Source: Diploptera punctata
Taxonomy: Eukaryota; Arthropoda; Insecta; Blattodea; Blaberidae
Direction of reading: 5' to 3'
Assembly: GCA_030220185.1 (NCBI GenBank)
Contig: JASPKZ010007249.1
Coordinates: 372,001-436,000 of the forward strand
DNA: 64,000 bases
Numbering within the stretch: the first letter of the stretch is position 1; each line of letters opens with the position of its first letter. Below are positions 51,455 to 62,395 of the stretch, piece by piece. The notes below the pieces were generated by a model. That model ran no database searches, was not told where the DNA came from, and saw only the letters and a list, made by a program, of their open reading frames with translations. A program made the translations under genes and the position numbers.

Positions 51455-51755
51455 GTAAATTTTTCTCTTTAAATAATATCTCTTAGCTGATTTTGTATCA
51501 CATCATAGGCAGCTACACCCTTGGTAACTAATCCCATTTTAATTTAATTTGTCTTATTAATTTGGTTTCATAGAGACAAAGTTCTTTAATAAAAAATTCC
51601 CTTTTTCTATTTCACATTTGCATACATTTACAAAATAATCAGCACTCCTATGCGTTGGATATCTTATGATATTATTATTACTACGCAAACAAGTTTTTTT
51701 TTTAGAAAACAATTTAAAAAGTCTGCCATTATAATAATATGATATGTTTGAATAC

Positions 51756-51889
51756 CTTATTGAGAGTGTTAAGAGCCTCTTGTGCTGCTATAAGAGCAGG
51801 TTCTGCTTTTCTCAAATCTTCTTCACAATCTCTCTGTTTCTTGCTTACTTCTTCAGCAATAAGTCCAACCTTACATTCTTCCTCATCCG
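51756..51889 (-). CDS. Dhc93AB-like: Dynein heavy chain exon 4: stalk coiled coil 1, distal
   Basis: 134 nt (2 nt to finish a split alanine codon, then 44 codons). It reads [18 protein letters not shown] to [18 protein letters not shown], the distal half of coiled coil 1 leading to the microtubule-binding domain. Phase 0 at the donor GTATTC. Confidence 0.93.
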
Positions 51890-52424
51890 CTATAAACCAC
51901 AAATTAATTATTATTAAGCTACTTGCTTACACTATCACTAGATAACAAGAATATATATGTTAAACACATACAAATTGTAATAGTTTCAGGATAATTTTAT
52001 AATAATAAAGTTATGCTTGACATGGTACCAATACCATGAATAAATTGAGTCATGGCATAAAATATTACATTCATAAAATATTGCAAAAGGTTGTATGTCA
52101 TTTTTTTTAACTTTTCAGTATGCTAAAAAACTGATTATCTCTACAAATATTAATAATATATTTAAGGTGATTATTAAAATTATATTATTATATTATATAT
52201 TATTCCTGGATGACATAGGACTATTTGCAGCTTGTGCAAAGGTGAATGCTGGTTACGATGATGCAATAAAATGCAATTCTGATTTTTGGTGACATACGAC
52301 CTATTGCAGTCACCACAACAATATAAAATATATAATAATCATAAAAATTTCTTTGCATAATTAGAATATTGGAATTTATAAGTATAACAAAAAAAATTTA
52401 TAATTATTAAACAAATAAATACCT

Positions 52425-52655
52425 ATATTTGAAGAGAAAAAATTACGTCTAAACTGAGATTTGAACCCAATGTCTCTGGTTTTGTAACCAGTGCTCTACC
52501 ACTGAGCTATTAGACTCCCAGTTTAACTGTAAATTATTTCCCTCTCTTATACAATTCCTACGTGCTGAAGGCAATGAAAATTCATTCCACACATGCCATC
52601 TGGTTGCTTCTTATTTAGTGAGAAATGTTAAATTTAAAATAAAAACTTCGGAAAA
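52425..52655 (-). mobile_element. TTE, diverged copy next to exon 3 donor
   Basis: Minus-strand tRNA-like module 52445-52520 (AGCTCAGTGGTAGAGCA, anticodon arm CTGGT/ACCAG, GGGTTCAAATCTC), followed by TTTTTTCTCTTC, and CTTCTTATTTAGTG hairpin remnant. Its 5' end lies about ten bases from the exon 3 splice donor. Confidence 0.7.
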
Positions 52656-52660
52656 CATAC

Positions 52661-52787
52661 CTATTGCTTTCTCTTTAGAAACTTTTTCAGTTTCAACTCT
52701 TACTATTTCAATGAGAGCATCTGCTGCCTCATTTTTCTGTTTTAATTCTATTTCTTGAATTGCTAATTTAGCTTTCAAGTCATCAAC
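52661..52787 (-). CDS. Dhc93AB-like: Dynein heavy chain exon 3: stalk coiled coil 1
   Basis: 127 nt, entered in phase 0 and left in phase 1. It encodes VDDLKAKLAIQEIELKQK followed by charged helix up to EKVSKEKAI, classic stalk coiled-coil sequence. A tRNA-tailed repeat ends about ten bases from its donor site, so the intron's first bases are almost directly repeat sequence. Confidence 0.93.
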
Positions 52788-53195
52788 CTGTAAACAATTT
52801 TATTCTGATTATATAACCAGCACAAACAAATACTTCCTCCGACCCAAAATAATAGTTTAATTTCTTTCAGTAATAATTTATTAGCATTGAACAATAAAAA
52901 AATGAATATACTTAGAGCACTATTACAAAATAATGAGAAGATGGTATTGGCAATATTTTGGAGCATCTATTCACTTGATACCATCTAAAACAGCATAAGC
53001 TGAAATGACAGTATCAGATTTACATTGATTAATTGAAGGCAAACATCCCTGTCTCATCTGTTTTCTCATATGAGGTAGTATTAGCAGTTTTTATCCTTAA
53101 CCTTCATGCATTCAATCATGACTTGTTGCAAGGACAGGAAAACATTATTCAGAGTCTCAATATGAAAGTCCTCAAAGGCTTTTAAAACAGCAGTA

Positions 53196-53463
53196 ACAAG
53201 TTTTTGAAATTCATTGGAGAACACTTTTGACAACTCACCTCATAGAATTTGTCTTTTTCATGATACTGCAGTTTCAAACTAAATCTAGTTTATCTTCAGT
53301 CATAACTCGGAGATGAACTAGATTTAGCTTGAAACTTCAGTCATAACTCAAAGATGAACTAGATTTAGTTTGAAACTGCAGTACCGTGAAAAGTATGAAT
53401 TCTATGAGGCGAGTTGTCAAAAATGTTATCCAATGAATTTCAATGATTATACCTCATAATTGT
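53196..53463. mobile_element. PLE hairpin insertion with one complete hammerhead
   Basis: Left arm CTCACCTCATAGAATTTG and right arm complement; inner part duplicated (AGATGAACTAGATTTAG occurs twice in direct order). Extension TTATACCTCATAATTGTAAC. Target duplication not clear. Confidence 0.8.
53258..53305 (-). ncRNA. Hammerhead ribozyme, best-preserved example
   Basis: Minus strand: stem I TTATGA/TCATGA (five Watson-Crick pairs and one G-U); CTGAAGA (plus 53293-53299); unpaired T; stem II AAACTA/TAGTTT with loop GATT; GAA; stem III ACT-GC-AGT; H17 A, cleavage between plus positions 53264 and 53263. All core bases canonical. Confidence 0.87.
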
Positions 53464-53999
53464 AACCCGAATTTCCCTCCATATTGTTTTAGTTTCAAAT
53501 ATAAACTAAACATTTCATCAAATCTAAATCATTTAAATATAGACCCATAATTTGAGATAAAGATATAATATGTATAAACATATCGAGTTTGGACTTTAAT
53601 TACTCAGAAATTTATTTGCAATTCAATGATCATATAAATGAATCAATTTTATTAATTATATAAAAGTTGATTTCCTTTTTTTTATAAATGACTAAGACAA
53701 CTCCTTTTGTTAAATTTCGGTTATTCCAATACAGACAGCTCCAGAAAGTCTAGAAGACGTATGGTATACATGAATTCCAGGTACCTGAATACAATACGAA
53801 CCTATAGATACCAAACTCTTTGTTAATAGAAATGTATCAGAACATCTATTTAAAAACAGATTAGAATGTCAAGTCAAAATAATGTTTATGAATGATGAGT
53901 ATGACAAAATGTTTAAAATTGGAGTTTCACTATGAAGTTTCAAATTAAAATTTGGACACATATATCAGTTAAAAGATAACGAATAACACATTAAAATTA

Positions 54000-55811
54000 T
54001 TAAGTTAAGGTAGAATATTTTTATCACTCACCTCATATTGTTCTTCTTATTTGATTATAAACTAGTTTCGGAACATAGTTTCTGTTCCGTCCTCAGTATC
54101 GTCACGACCGTTGTTCTGTCGTCTTGAAGAGCTGTCCTTCTCTCCTTCCATTGGCTGACTGAAAAACCTCGAAACCAGGTCATTCTCACCGGGAATTTCA
54201 AAGTTCATTAATTTCTTCTTTTCGCTCTTTTGAATGTAGATCTTTTCCCAAACAGTAAGTTCTTTAGGTTTTTCTATTTGTTTTAATAATTTAGCTTCTT
54301 TCTCGATAAGATGTTTTTCAGACCATGCATGGGCAGCCACTGCAGATTTTTCTACTTCCCCTTTCTTGACATTCCTGAGATGTTCTTTCACTCTAGTTTT
54401 CAAATTTCTTTTAGTTTTTCCTATGTAGAATTTCTCACATTCTTCACATTTAATTTGATAAATCCCTGATTTGTTTTCTCTTTAATTTTCTCATTCTTAT
54501 TAGGTCTAATCAGTCTACTGATGCTGTAGTCATTTTTGGGTGCTAACCTTATGTTGAAATCTTTAAAAAATTTTTGAAACTTGTGGTGTTTTAATGGATG
54601 ATATGTGAATTTTCTAAATTTTACATTATCTTCTTTAACTTTTAGAAGAGTGCTTTGATTAATAAATTTTTGTTTTTTGAACTTGTTTATTTTTTTGAGT
54701 ATCATTTTTATTGCAAAAAACCATTTTTCGTGGCTACGTTGATTATGTGTTCTTTTTCTTTTTCATAATTTCTTTGTTCATTGCTATGTTCACTAATCTA
54801 TGTGTCAAACTATTGAAAACTGCTTCTTTGTGAGCTATGTGATTGAAACCTAAAGCTTATTTTAAAATAAGATAGAATTTGGAATTTACAGAAAGAAGAC
54901 ACATATAGATAACTACACAAAAGCTTTAGGTTTCAATCACATAGCTCACAAAGAAGCAGTTTTCAATAGTTTGACACATAGATTAGTGAACATACCAATG
55001 AACAAAGAAAATTATGAAAAAGAAAAAGAACATATAATCACGTAGCCACGAAAAATGGTTTTGCAATAAAAATGATACTAAAAAAAATAAACAAGTTCAA
55101 AAGACAAAAATTTATTAATCAAAGCACTCTTCTAAAAGTTAAAGAAGATAATGTAAAATTTAGAAAATTCACATATCATCCATTAAAACACCACAAGTTT
55201 CAAAAATTTTTTAAAGATTTCAACATAAGGTTAGCACCCAAAAATGACTACAGCATCAGTAGACTGATTAGACCTAATAAGAATGAGAAAATTAAAGAAG
55301 AAAACAAATCAGGGATTTATCAAATTAAATGTGAAGAATGTGAGAAATTCTACATAGGAAAAACTAAAAGAAATTTGAAAACTAGAGTGAAAGAACATCT
55401 CAGGAATGTCAAGAAAGGGGAAGTAGAAAAATCTGCAGTGGCTGCCCATGCATGGTCTGAAAAACATCTTATCGAGAAAGAAGCTAAATTATTAAAACAA
55501 ATAGAAAAACCTAAAGAACTTACTGTTTGGGAAAAGATCTACATTCAAAAGAGCGAAAAGAAGAAATTAATGAACTTTGAAATTCCCGGTGAGAATGACC
55601 TGGTTTCGAGGTTTTTCAGTCAGCCAATGGAAGGAGAGAAGGACAGCTCTTCAAGACGACAGAACAACGGTCGTGACGATACTGAGAATGGAACAGAAAC
55701 TATGTTCCGAAACTAGTTTATAATCAAATAAGAAGAACAATATGAGGTGAGTGATAAAAATATTCTACTTTAATGAATATACCTCATAGTGAGAATTCCT
55801 AAAATAAGTAG
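54000..55811. mobile_element. PLE long inverted-repeat insertion, 1812 bp, 12-bp target duplication
   Basis: ACATTAAAATTA at 53988-53999 and 55812-55823. Two arms of nearly 900 bp, over 95 percent alike by eye. The right arm has one open frame (55072-55716, 214 codons): FRKFTYHPLKHHKFQKFF, SGIYQIKCEECEKFYIGK, TKRNLKTRVKEHLRNVKK, EKSAVAAHAWSEKH, WEKIYIQKSEKKKLMNFE and VSRFFSQPMEG. GIY, YIG, Arg and His/Glu positions of the GIY-YIG nuclease are intact. The left arm has the same frame broken once near 54480. Upstream of 55072 the last RT codons (RIWNLQKE-like) are present. No complete RT. Hammerhead in the left arm. Confidence 0.93.
54053..54100 (-). ncRNA. Hammerhead ribozyme of the 54000-55811 PLE
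   Basis: Minus strand: stem I ATA/TAT with further pairs beyond a bulge; CTGAGGA (plus 54090-54096); one unpaired C; stem II GGAACA/TGTTCC; GAA; stem III AC-TA-GT (54061-54066); H17 T (plus A54060). Predicted cleavage between plus 54060 and 54059, leaving a product that begins TATAATC. In the right arm the box is CTGAGAA (G8 changed). Confidence 0.82.
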
Positions 55812-55823
55812 ACATTAAAATTA

Positions 55824-57597
55824 ATTGAAACTAACGGTTTTTAAATAAGCTGTTACACCCTTAATAGAAAACCCAAAGGCCTAACTATGAAACAACTTGG
55901 CAACATTGTCAATAAATAGTGCAAGATAGACACACTTATTATTAGCTACATCACAAACAGAAACAAAGGAAAGTCACACCCTTTATACATATGTAATATA
56001 TGTCCACACCAATAGGAATAAATTGTAACCCTTCTCCTGTAATGATCTGAACGATTGAAGGAATACTGAGGTTTTCAATATATAAAACGGAGACGCGTAC
56101 AACACAAGCCTCCCAGCTAGTGAAGGGAGAACATCGAATAAGTTTCATTTTAACTGCAGGAAAGTAACAACTGCTACTAGTTCAAATAGAAATTTTATAA
56201 CTCCTAATTAAGGAGGACAAACTTAGGGCAAGTTCAAATAGCTTTACAAATTACGCTAAGTTCTCTAATAAGTAAAATATTTGAACAGAATATCGTAATA
56301 AATTGATACTTGAGGATACTGATTCGTAATTTTTATATTACTATATTAATGGTAATAATTCTTCATTATTCTGTAGAGAAGTCAGATCGCTATACACATC
56401 ATATCAGCAAGTGTTTTCATTATAATAAATGTATAGCAACTCCTATACTAAATAAATTGAGTGACTTGTGAACTTCAATTATTGATAAAACTATCGCTGC
56501 CCGTACAAAGTTCCTTCGTTATTCCCTGTGATAAGTGATCCTCATCGCTCACCGAACCAACAACCTGACTAGACCGCGAGCCTAAAATTTCCACATTACG
56601 GGAATTCCTGTGATAAATCCATCACCATTTACCCACCCCATAATTAATACCTGCTTCATAATGTTTACTTCCTAACATTAATTTAATGTAGTAACAAGTT
56701 TATCTATTGTGCATGGAACCATTTGATGTTGGAGAGATTGTATGGCATTATAGAAACCAAGATCATGGATGTTCATATTTGGGCTGATTGGAGACTAACA
56801 ATTCAGGTGTAGATTATGTTAGGGCAGTCTCAGTAACGGTGGCTACAAACTCAGATTCTATAGGAACAATGCGTGATTTTTTTATTGTTCTGCTGAATAT
56901 AGATAGGTTTAGAGATGTCAGTGAAGGCTATTTTCATTCAATAGTAGGAAGAACTTCCTCGATCAGCATGCATCTGTATTTATGTTTTACAACCGCCTGG
57001 GTAAATTTTGTAACCATTGTTTCCCTAGGTTTGTTTTTGGTACTCTGTTTTTGTTAGCTCGTGATAAGTAAATGGAACAATTAAATTTTAACATCAAAGT
57101 ACTGGTACATATTGAACGAAGACAGATGAGATATGGCTGCTAAAACATCATTTTCCCTATGAAGCACTTATTCCGACTATTTAACTCATGCCCCAAATGA
57201 GAGTCAATGACCAATCACGTTTCAATGAATTTTGTTTACAACCAATCACAGTCGTGTTTCACCCCAATATTTATCAATTAAGTTTATCATATTAAAGAAA
57301 GCTCTTCCTTTTTAATATTCTGGACAGGTCAAAGCATTATTTTCAGTGACTGACTCTCTAAGAAATACGTTGAATATAGAAATTTATATATTAAGGTGTA
57401 AGAATCCTAGAATGCATGTGGCTCCCAGATTGTATATATATAGTGCACAAATGTAACCAGATACTGCTTGCAAGATATAATAAAAAAACATTTTAACAAC
57501 TGATTATACCACATTAAAAAGAAACCACTGTTTGCACTTTCTTAAACATATTATTTCCCAGGTATTTATGTTCCAGAAAAATATAATTGACATATTT
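55824..57597. other. Intron sequence without recognised element
   Basis: No transposon termini, tRNA-like module or conserved frame found. The longest apparently unique stretch in the window. CCTGCTTCATAATGTTTACT at about 56650-56670 is a PLE-like extension fragment. Confidence 0.5.
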
Positions 57598-57609
57598 ACA
57601 CCATAGGAC

Positions 57610-58017
57610 TTTTTTTTTTGTTGTAAGCCCATGATTTTCCCTTTACAGAGATTTAGGCGCTCTCCCCCTACAGGGAAGAATTTGAACCATATTAATTTAG
57701 TTACACTTGTTTTTGTATAGATGTCATTTTGAGTGGTCCGTGGTCAGTGCACTGCCTCATACTAACATCTAGGAAACCAAGGTAGTATTAGGACGGGAAA
57801 ATTCGGTAAATTTTGCTTAGAGGCCTTTTCATTCAGGCTTAAGGATTTTTTACGAGCCTGAAAATCTTCAGACTCGGGACCCACGGCTTAAAGTCCCTCC
57901 CGGAGGACTTGCTCCTTGGATTTTTCCGTCCTAAAAACCCATCGAACCCGGCCGAGTTTGAACCCGCGATCCTCGGGACCAGAGGCAAGGAGCATAACCA
58001 CTAGTCCACCGCGGCCG
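57610..58017 (-). mobile_element. SINE-D, full-length, 12-bp target duplication
   Basis: ACACCATAGGAC at 57598-57609 and 58018-58029. Minus strand: GGCCGCGGTGGACTAGTGG, TTATGCTCCTTGCCTCTGG, B box GGGTTCAAACTCGG, long body, A-rich tail. Confidence 0.92.
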
Positions 58018-58029
58018 ACACCATAGGAC

Positions 58030-59388
58030 ATCAGAAATCAATTAATAACCTATAATGTTCGTTATTAACAGTTTGTTGTGTTTCATTTTTTCTCCACTAG
58101 GGAGCATTCTTACAATTTTACGATCATATTTGGCAATAAATATTATGATCTGGTTGTAATGATGAACAAATGAAACATAACAAATATTTCTCATTTGTTT
58201 TCAAACAACGCTGTTTACATTAAATATATAAATATTTTAAAATAACTATATTTAAATAATTATTTGTGAGTAAACAGCATTTCATTCGTTAAATAGTTCT
58301 AACAAATGCCATTCCTGATTTCCAAATTCTCTAGAGAAATTGGAAATCACTTGTGGCATTACTTATGGTAAATTCAGTGTTCCTCTGCTGCAAGATAAAA
58401 CTTATCTTTTTATTCTGTCATTTAAAACTATTTTTCATCAATTTAATGTGATTGAACATATTTTCAAACAGAGATCTACATATATTTAAAGAGAAAAATT
58501 ATATGCTCAGCTGCAACAGGCAGATAAAACATTGACAAGCAAAATTGGAGACTTTTCAGTTCAACATTTAAGGCCAATGATGGTTTTAATGTTGAGGAAT
58601 AATCATATGTCCTTGACTAGGATTCTGTGATACACTCTTCATTTTGTCATACTTAAAGCATATCCTATAGATCTGATATTCCTTCTTAGATAGTCATGGA
58701 ATTTTCTAAGTTTATCCTGATCTATGGATTTCTTCTTTCTACCATCTCTCTTTCAGTTTAGAAAAGGCATCACCAACAATGGCACCATTAATTAGAGAGA
58801 TCTCTCTTTGTTTCCAAATGCACATGATGGATCTTCTGTGAATGACAAATTTAATAGGACTTTTCTTTATGGACCTTTTTCCAAAAGTCATTATTGCTTA
58901 CATGAAGTAGGTAATCATAAATTACTCCCTGGTGATCATATAAAATAGTTTTAACTCTCCCCATGTTTGCAGTGCAATGTGGAAACAAAAACAAGAACCA
59001 AGAATGATTTGAGGTTTTTAGAAAACAAACCATGCTAAGGTTAAGAGTTTTAGAAACAAATTGTCAATAGTCAGAGAAAAACTACAGCATTTACCTTTAA
59101 CTCGTTATACACTGAACACACCAGTTGAAGTGACAGCATATGAAGGTCATGTATATTACCCAGCATTCTAAACACATTTCATAGGCTTTGTGACAGATCC
59201 AATTTCAATTTTTTGTGCTTAAATAATAATCAATAAATTTGATTTATGAATCAGAAAAGCACATTATAGAAACGTGACTATTATTTTGGGACAGAGGTAG
59301 TATAATTTTATAAATACCTATAATGTTTCTAAAATCTCAATATATTTCTATATTAAAAGAATTAAAAATTAATAAGAGATATATCACC
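58030..59388. other. Intron sequence with one TTE 3'-end stub
   Basis: 58470-58515 is a minus-strand TTE end (TTTAAAGAGAAAAATTATATG). Otherwise nothing recognised. Confidence 0.5.
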
Positions 59389-59390
59389 TG

Positions 59391-59690
59391 TGTCCACCGC
59401 TGTGATCTCGAGATAACGTGCTGCCTTGTCACGCAGCAGGCCCGGGTTCAATCCCCGGTTGGGGTAGTTTTTCTGGGTGAGGTTTTTATCGGGGTTTTTC
59501 CTCACCTGTAAGACAAATGTCAGGAAAATTTTAGGGCCCAAACGGTCCCCGAAATCATATGGCCATCATCGGTGTGGAAAGCAAAGGGAAGCTACCACAC
59601 CTACAATTCCCTAGTAAAGCTGCAAGCATAGCATGAAAATGCTATGATTGCAGTGAAGGACCTGCCTTCGGGCAGAATTACTATGGATGG
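59391..59690 (+). mobile_element. SINE-B, long form
   Basis: CCACCGCTGTGATCTCGAG A-box region, B box GGGTTCAATCCCC, TCACCTGTAAGACAAATG, CATATGGCCATC, then a further 110-base body (GGAAGCTACCACACC, CTGCCTTCGGGCAG) absent from the chimeric copy at 27116. 3' end approximate. Confidence 0.8.
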
Positions 59691-59759
59691 ATGAATATCA
59701 TCTGTAAACTATATGGATAATTGTCAATATAATGAAAATCACAAAAAACTAATATGGTA

Positions 59760-59852
59760 AAATAACTGTTTGACACATACACACACAGAATGTGTGTGTG
59801 TGTGTGTGTGCGTGGTGCCATGAATGTGAAAAATAATAAATAAATGAGAAAA

Positions 59853-59883
<31 letters not shown>

Positions 59884-59895
59884 TAATAATATCCA
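59760..59895. repeat. Microsatellites: (GT)n, (AAT)n/(AAAT)n
   Basis: (GT) run near 59790-59812, then ATAAATAAATAAAT and (AAT)n to 59891. Reading frames across them are repeat artefacts. Confidence 0.9.
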
Positions 59896-59899
59896 CTGA

Positions 59900-60630
59900 A
59901 TCACAGCCAGCATGACGAGGTTTATGAGATCAAAAGAAGATTATTCCTAATGAGATCACAAAAGAAATGAAGATGTTCTGCAAAAATTTCAGTTACAATA
60001 AGTTTTATATTTTATAAACAAACACCTACACAAATATTATGGATTCAAATTCAAACCAGATCAAGATTTTTAAATTTTTAAAGTTCAGAGCGAATTGAAG
60101 ACACTCTCATAAAGATTATCATTTCATTGAATAAAAGTCATAAATAAGCATTAGGAGTTAAGCAAATATAACAATTGCAAATAAAAATAAATAGGTAGTT
60201 TTATATAAATGCAATTTGTTTTGTGTATAATTTTTTTCCCCCTCTTACAGTAATAAAATAACCAATGCAATTAGTGGTATTTTGTCTTTTGGGGCTTCCA
60301 GGAATTGGTCCCAAAAGAAAAAAGAAAAAAGGATTCATCATCAACATAATATTATAATCTTAAATGTTATAATGCATCATAATATGTTAATGATATTATT
60401 TTGAATAGGACTAGTTCTGAAGCATTGTGGCTCTTTTTCTGCGTAATTTTCCAGCATTCTTTGTAAGCCCCAGTCACAAGATGCTACTGAATGCAATAGA
60501 AAACATAAATACATTAAATTGCATGTATCATTAATAAATAAATAATTTATTTCATTAATGAAAATAAAACTTAAAGTTTTATGTAATTTTCATATTTATT
60601 AAAATATAAATTAGTAACAGCTGTTTATTT
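59900..60630. other. AT-rich intron sequence
   Basis: No feature recognised between the microsatellites and dynein exon 2. Confidence 0.5.
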
Positions 60631-60632
60631 AC

Positions 60633-60866
60633 CTGCTCTGCTGTGCTGCGTAGTTTATCCAAACCATTTTCTAAGCGTTCAACTTTCCTTGTTAGTTCAG
60701 CAGACTTTTGTCTCAACAACTTAGAATAAAGACTTATTTGTTCAAGAAATGATTTAGGTGTTGTATAATTATAACGACGTTCATTTTGTAAGTAAATTCG
60801 AGACATAGAATTCACTGAAGTATGAACAAACCCCATGAAGCGAGCCACTGAATCACGATAGCATTC
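60633..60866 (-). CDS. Dhc93AB-like: Dynein heavy chain exon 2: end of AAA4 and start of stalk
   Basis: 78 codons, phase 0/0. It starts [13 protein letters not shown] and contains [15 protein letters not shown], the invariant region just before the stalk, then a heptad-like stretch [19 protein letters not shown] that opens coiled coil 1. Flanked by acceptor TTGTAG and donor GTAAAT. Confidence 0.94.
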
Positions 60867-61527
60867 CTACAATACAAAATAGTATTGCACCATATTATAA
60901 AAATATTCAAGTACAAATGAATGGGTTTAAACCGTAACAGTATAAGTGACATTTTTGTGAAAATTAATTTAAGAGTAGTTATCGCATATTAGTGGGTCCT
61001 ACTTTAGAATGGCAGAGAGATTCAAGTGTGTACCGAAAGTGCTATTTCGATACGAAACATCTGTATGGTTGTCCTCCCTCTACATGATTATTGAACTACG
61101 CCAATTTCCTTTCTCTTTGTGTTTACTCCCACTCTCCTTCCTACCCCTCCCTTTGCTCTGTTTGTACTGCGCAACTTCCCCTCTACCTCGGAACTCTCAA
61201 ATAGGTGATTCAAGTGGTAAACTGTATCATTCATTCAGTTGGTTTGGTTATCGTCTGAAGGACTTGAGCTCAAGGAGAGCTGTGTTGTTTTGAGTTTGGT
61301 CTGGTAAGCCAGGGTAGGGTACCCTAGGCTGGACTAAAAAGGTATGCATGGGTGTTTGAGTATGTAAAGATTATTACTTTTGTTATTATCATTATTATTC
61401 TTTTCTTTAAACTTTAGAATGATGAAGTATAACTTATGTTTAATATTTTTTATATTTCAACTTCAGACTTACAATTGATATATACATTAAATCTTATTTT
61501 AAGCATATAAGAATGTCTAATTATTGT

Positions 61528-61645
61528 TATGATGATCTTGAAGAAGATTTTCGGGCTGTAGGCCGTCACAACCACGGCCTACAGCCCGAAAATCTTCTTC
61601 AAGATCATCATAGCAACTCCGGCCGTGAAAGTCTACGTGAATACA
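61528..61645 (+). mobile_element. Micro-hairpin of a distinct PLE family, 118 bp, 12-bp target duplication
   Basis: TCTAATTATTGT at 61516-61527 and 61646-61657. Perfect 39-bp arms (61528-61566 and 61574-61612) enclosing the 7-nt loop CACAACC, then an unpaired 33-nt extension (GCAACTCCGGCCGTGAAAG onward). The inner part contains CCCGAAAATCTTC, the 3' half of a hammerhead-like core. Confidence 0.88.
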
Positions 61646-62155
61646 TCTAATTATTGTATTTGCTAGTCATGCTACTGTTGTCTTGTATGTTTCCTGTCTA
61701 CGAGCTTTCTCAAGGTTATATTAGCTCCCCTTTCCCGTCTAGCTTTCATGGTTGAAAATAATATACTGAGTTTAATAACGAATCATAAATTATTACAGTG
61801 TGTTAAGGAATTCTTGTCAATAATTAATATATGTTATTAAATCTATATAGGAAAGATGAATCAATCTTTGCCTCTGATGGGCCCGGGCAAAGAATTATAA
61901 ATAGCACTGACAGTTATGATCTGGACGCTACTATAAGTGTAACTAAACATATGAATAAATTCTCTATAGGCCGTGCAAGTGTTTGCTGTCAACTACTGTC
62001 TGACGACAGATGAATACATCTGCTTTAATTGGTTTGATACCTATAGCAAATGTTTAAACTCATTTTTCTCTGAATGATCTAAATGCAACTTATACTGTTA
62101 TGGTTTTCACTCATTTAAATTACAGGCATTGTTATAAAAGGATGATTGTGCTTAC

Positions 62156-62395
62156 AGGTAATACATCCAGTTCTTCTAAAAATCTTTTTGAGACTGATAT
62201 GAGAGCCTCTTGAGGCCATTCATGGAACCAATTGATAGATGTACAGTTTATGATAGCTGGGAACTTTCTTGCACGTACTCGTAATGTTGAACCAACTGGA
62301 GAAAAGCACAGCACTACTTTTAACTGTCGGCGGACTCTGTCTATGAAAAATTTCCAGCAATTCTCTCTTGTGTCTAGCAAACCAGCACCTTTCAC
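62156..62395 (-). CDS. Dhc93AB-like: Dynein heavy chain exon 1 of window: AAA4
   Basis: 80 codons, phase 0 at both ends, acceptor TTTTTAG and donor GTAAGC. It begins [17 protein letters not shown] and carries the AAA4 segment with [15 protein letters not shown] and [15 protein letters not shown], the conserved end of the fourth AAA domain (D4) of dynein heavy chains. This is the first exon of the gene inside the window; nothing dynein-like is visible between 62396 and 64000, so the preceding exon is outside. Confidence 0.93.

Larger units (their letters stand above)
344..62395 (-). other. Dhc93AB-like: Axonemal dynein heavy chain gene body (outer-arm beta class), 3' half
   Basis: The gene encodes the ATP-driven motor subunit of the ciliary/flagellar outer dynein arm. 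Twenty-one minus-strand exons join into about 1,215 codons running from late AAA4 through the stalk, microtubule-binding domain, AAA5 and AAA6. Every exon has AC (donor) on its left and CT (acceptor) on its right on the plus strand, and phases chain without conflict except at exon 21696-21843. Strongly conserved blocks such as [44 protein letters not shown] and [12 protein letters not shown] are those of the DNAH9/11/17 (beta) subgroup and differ from the DNAH5/8 (gamma) and inner-arm chains; this assignment is from family knowledge. Earlier exons lie beyond 64000 and the C-terminal ones before 344. Introns are long and almost entirely transposon-derived. Subgroup certain; the exact orthologue needs a tree. 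Confidence 0.95.

Noticed and set aside
56788..57057. 89-codon plus-strand frame
   Set aside because: Hydrophobic composition but no motif, no splice context and no similarity I recognise; probably chance in AT-rich DNA.
344..62395. Dynein pseudogene
   Set aside because: Twenty of twenty-one exons are intact with conserved splice sites and phases; a single homopolymer indel is not enough to call the gene dead.
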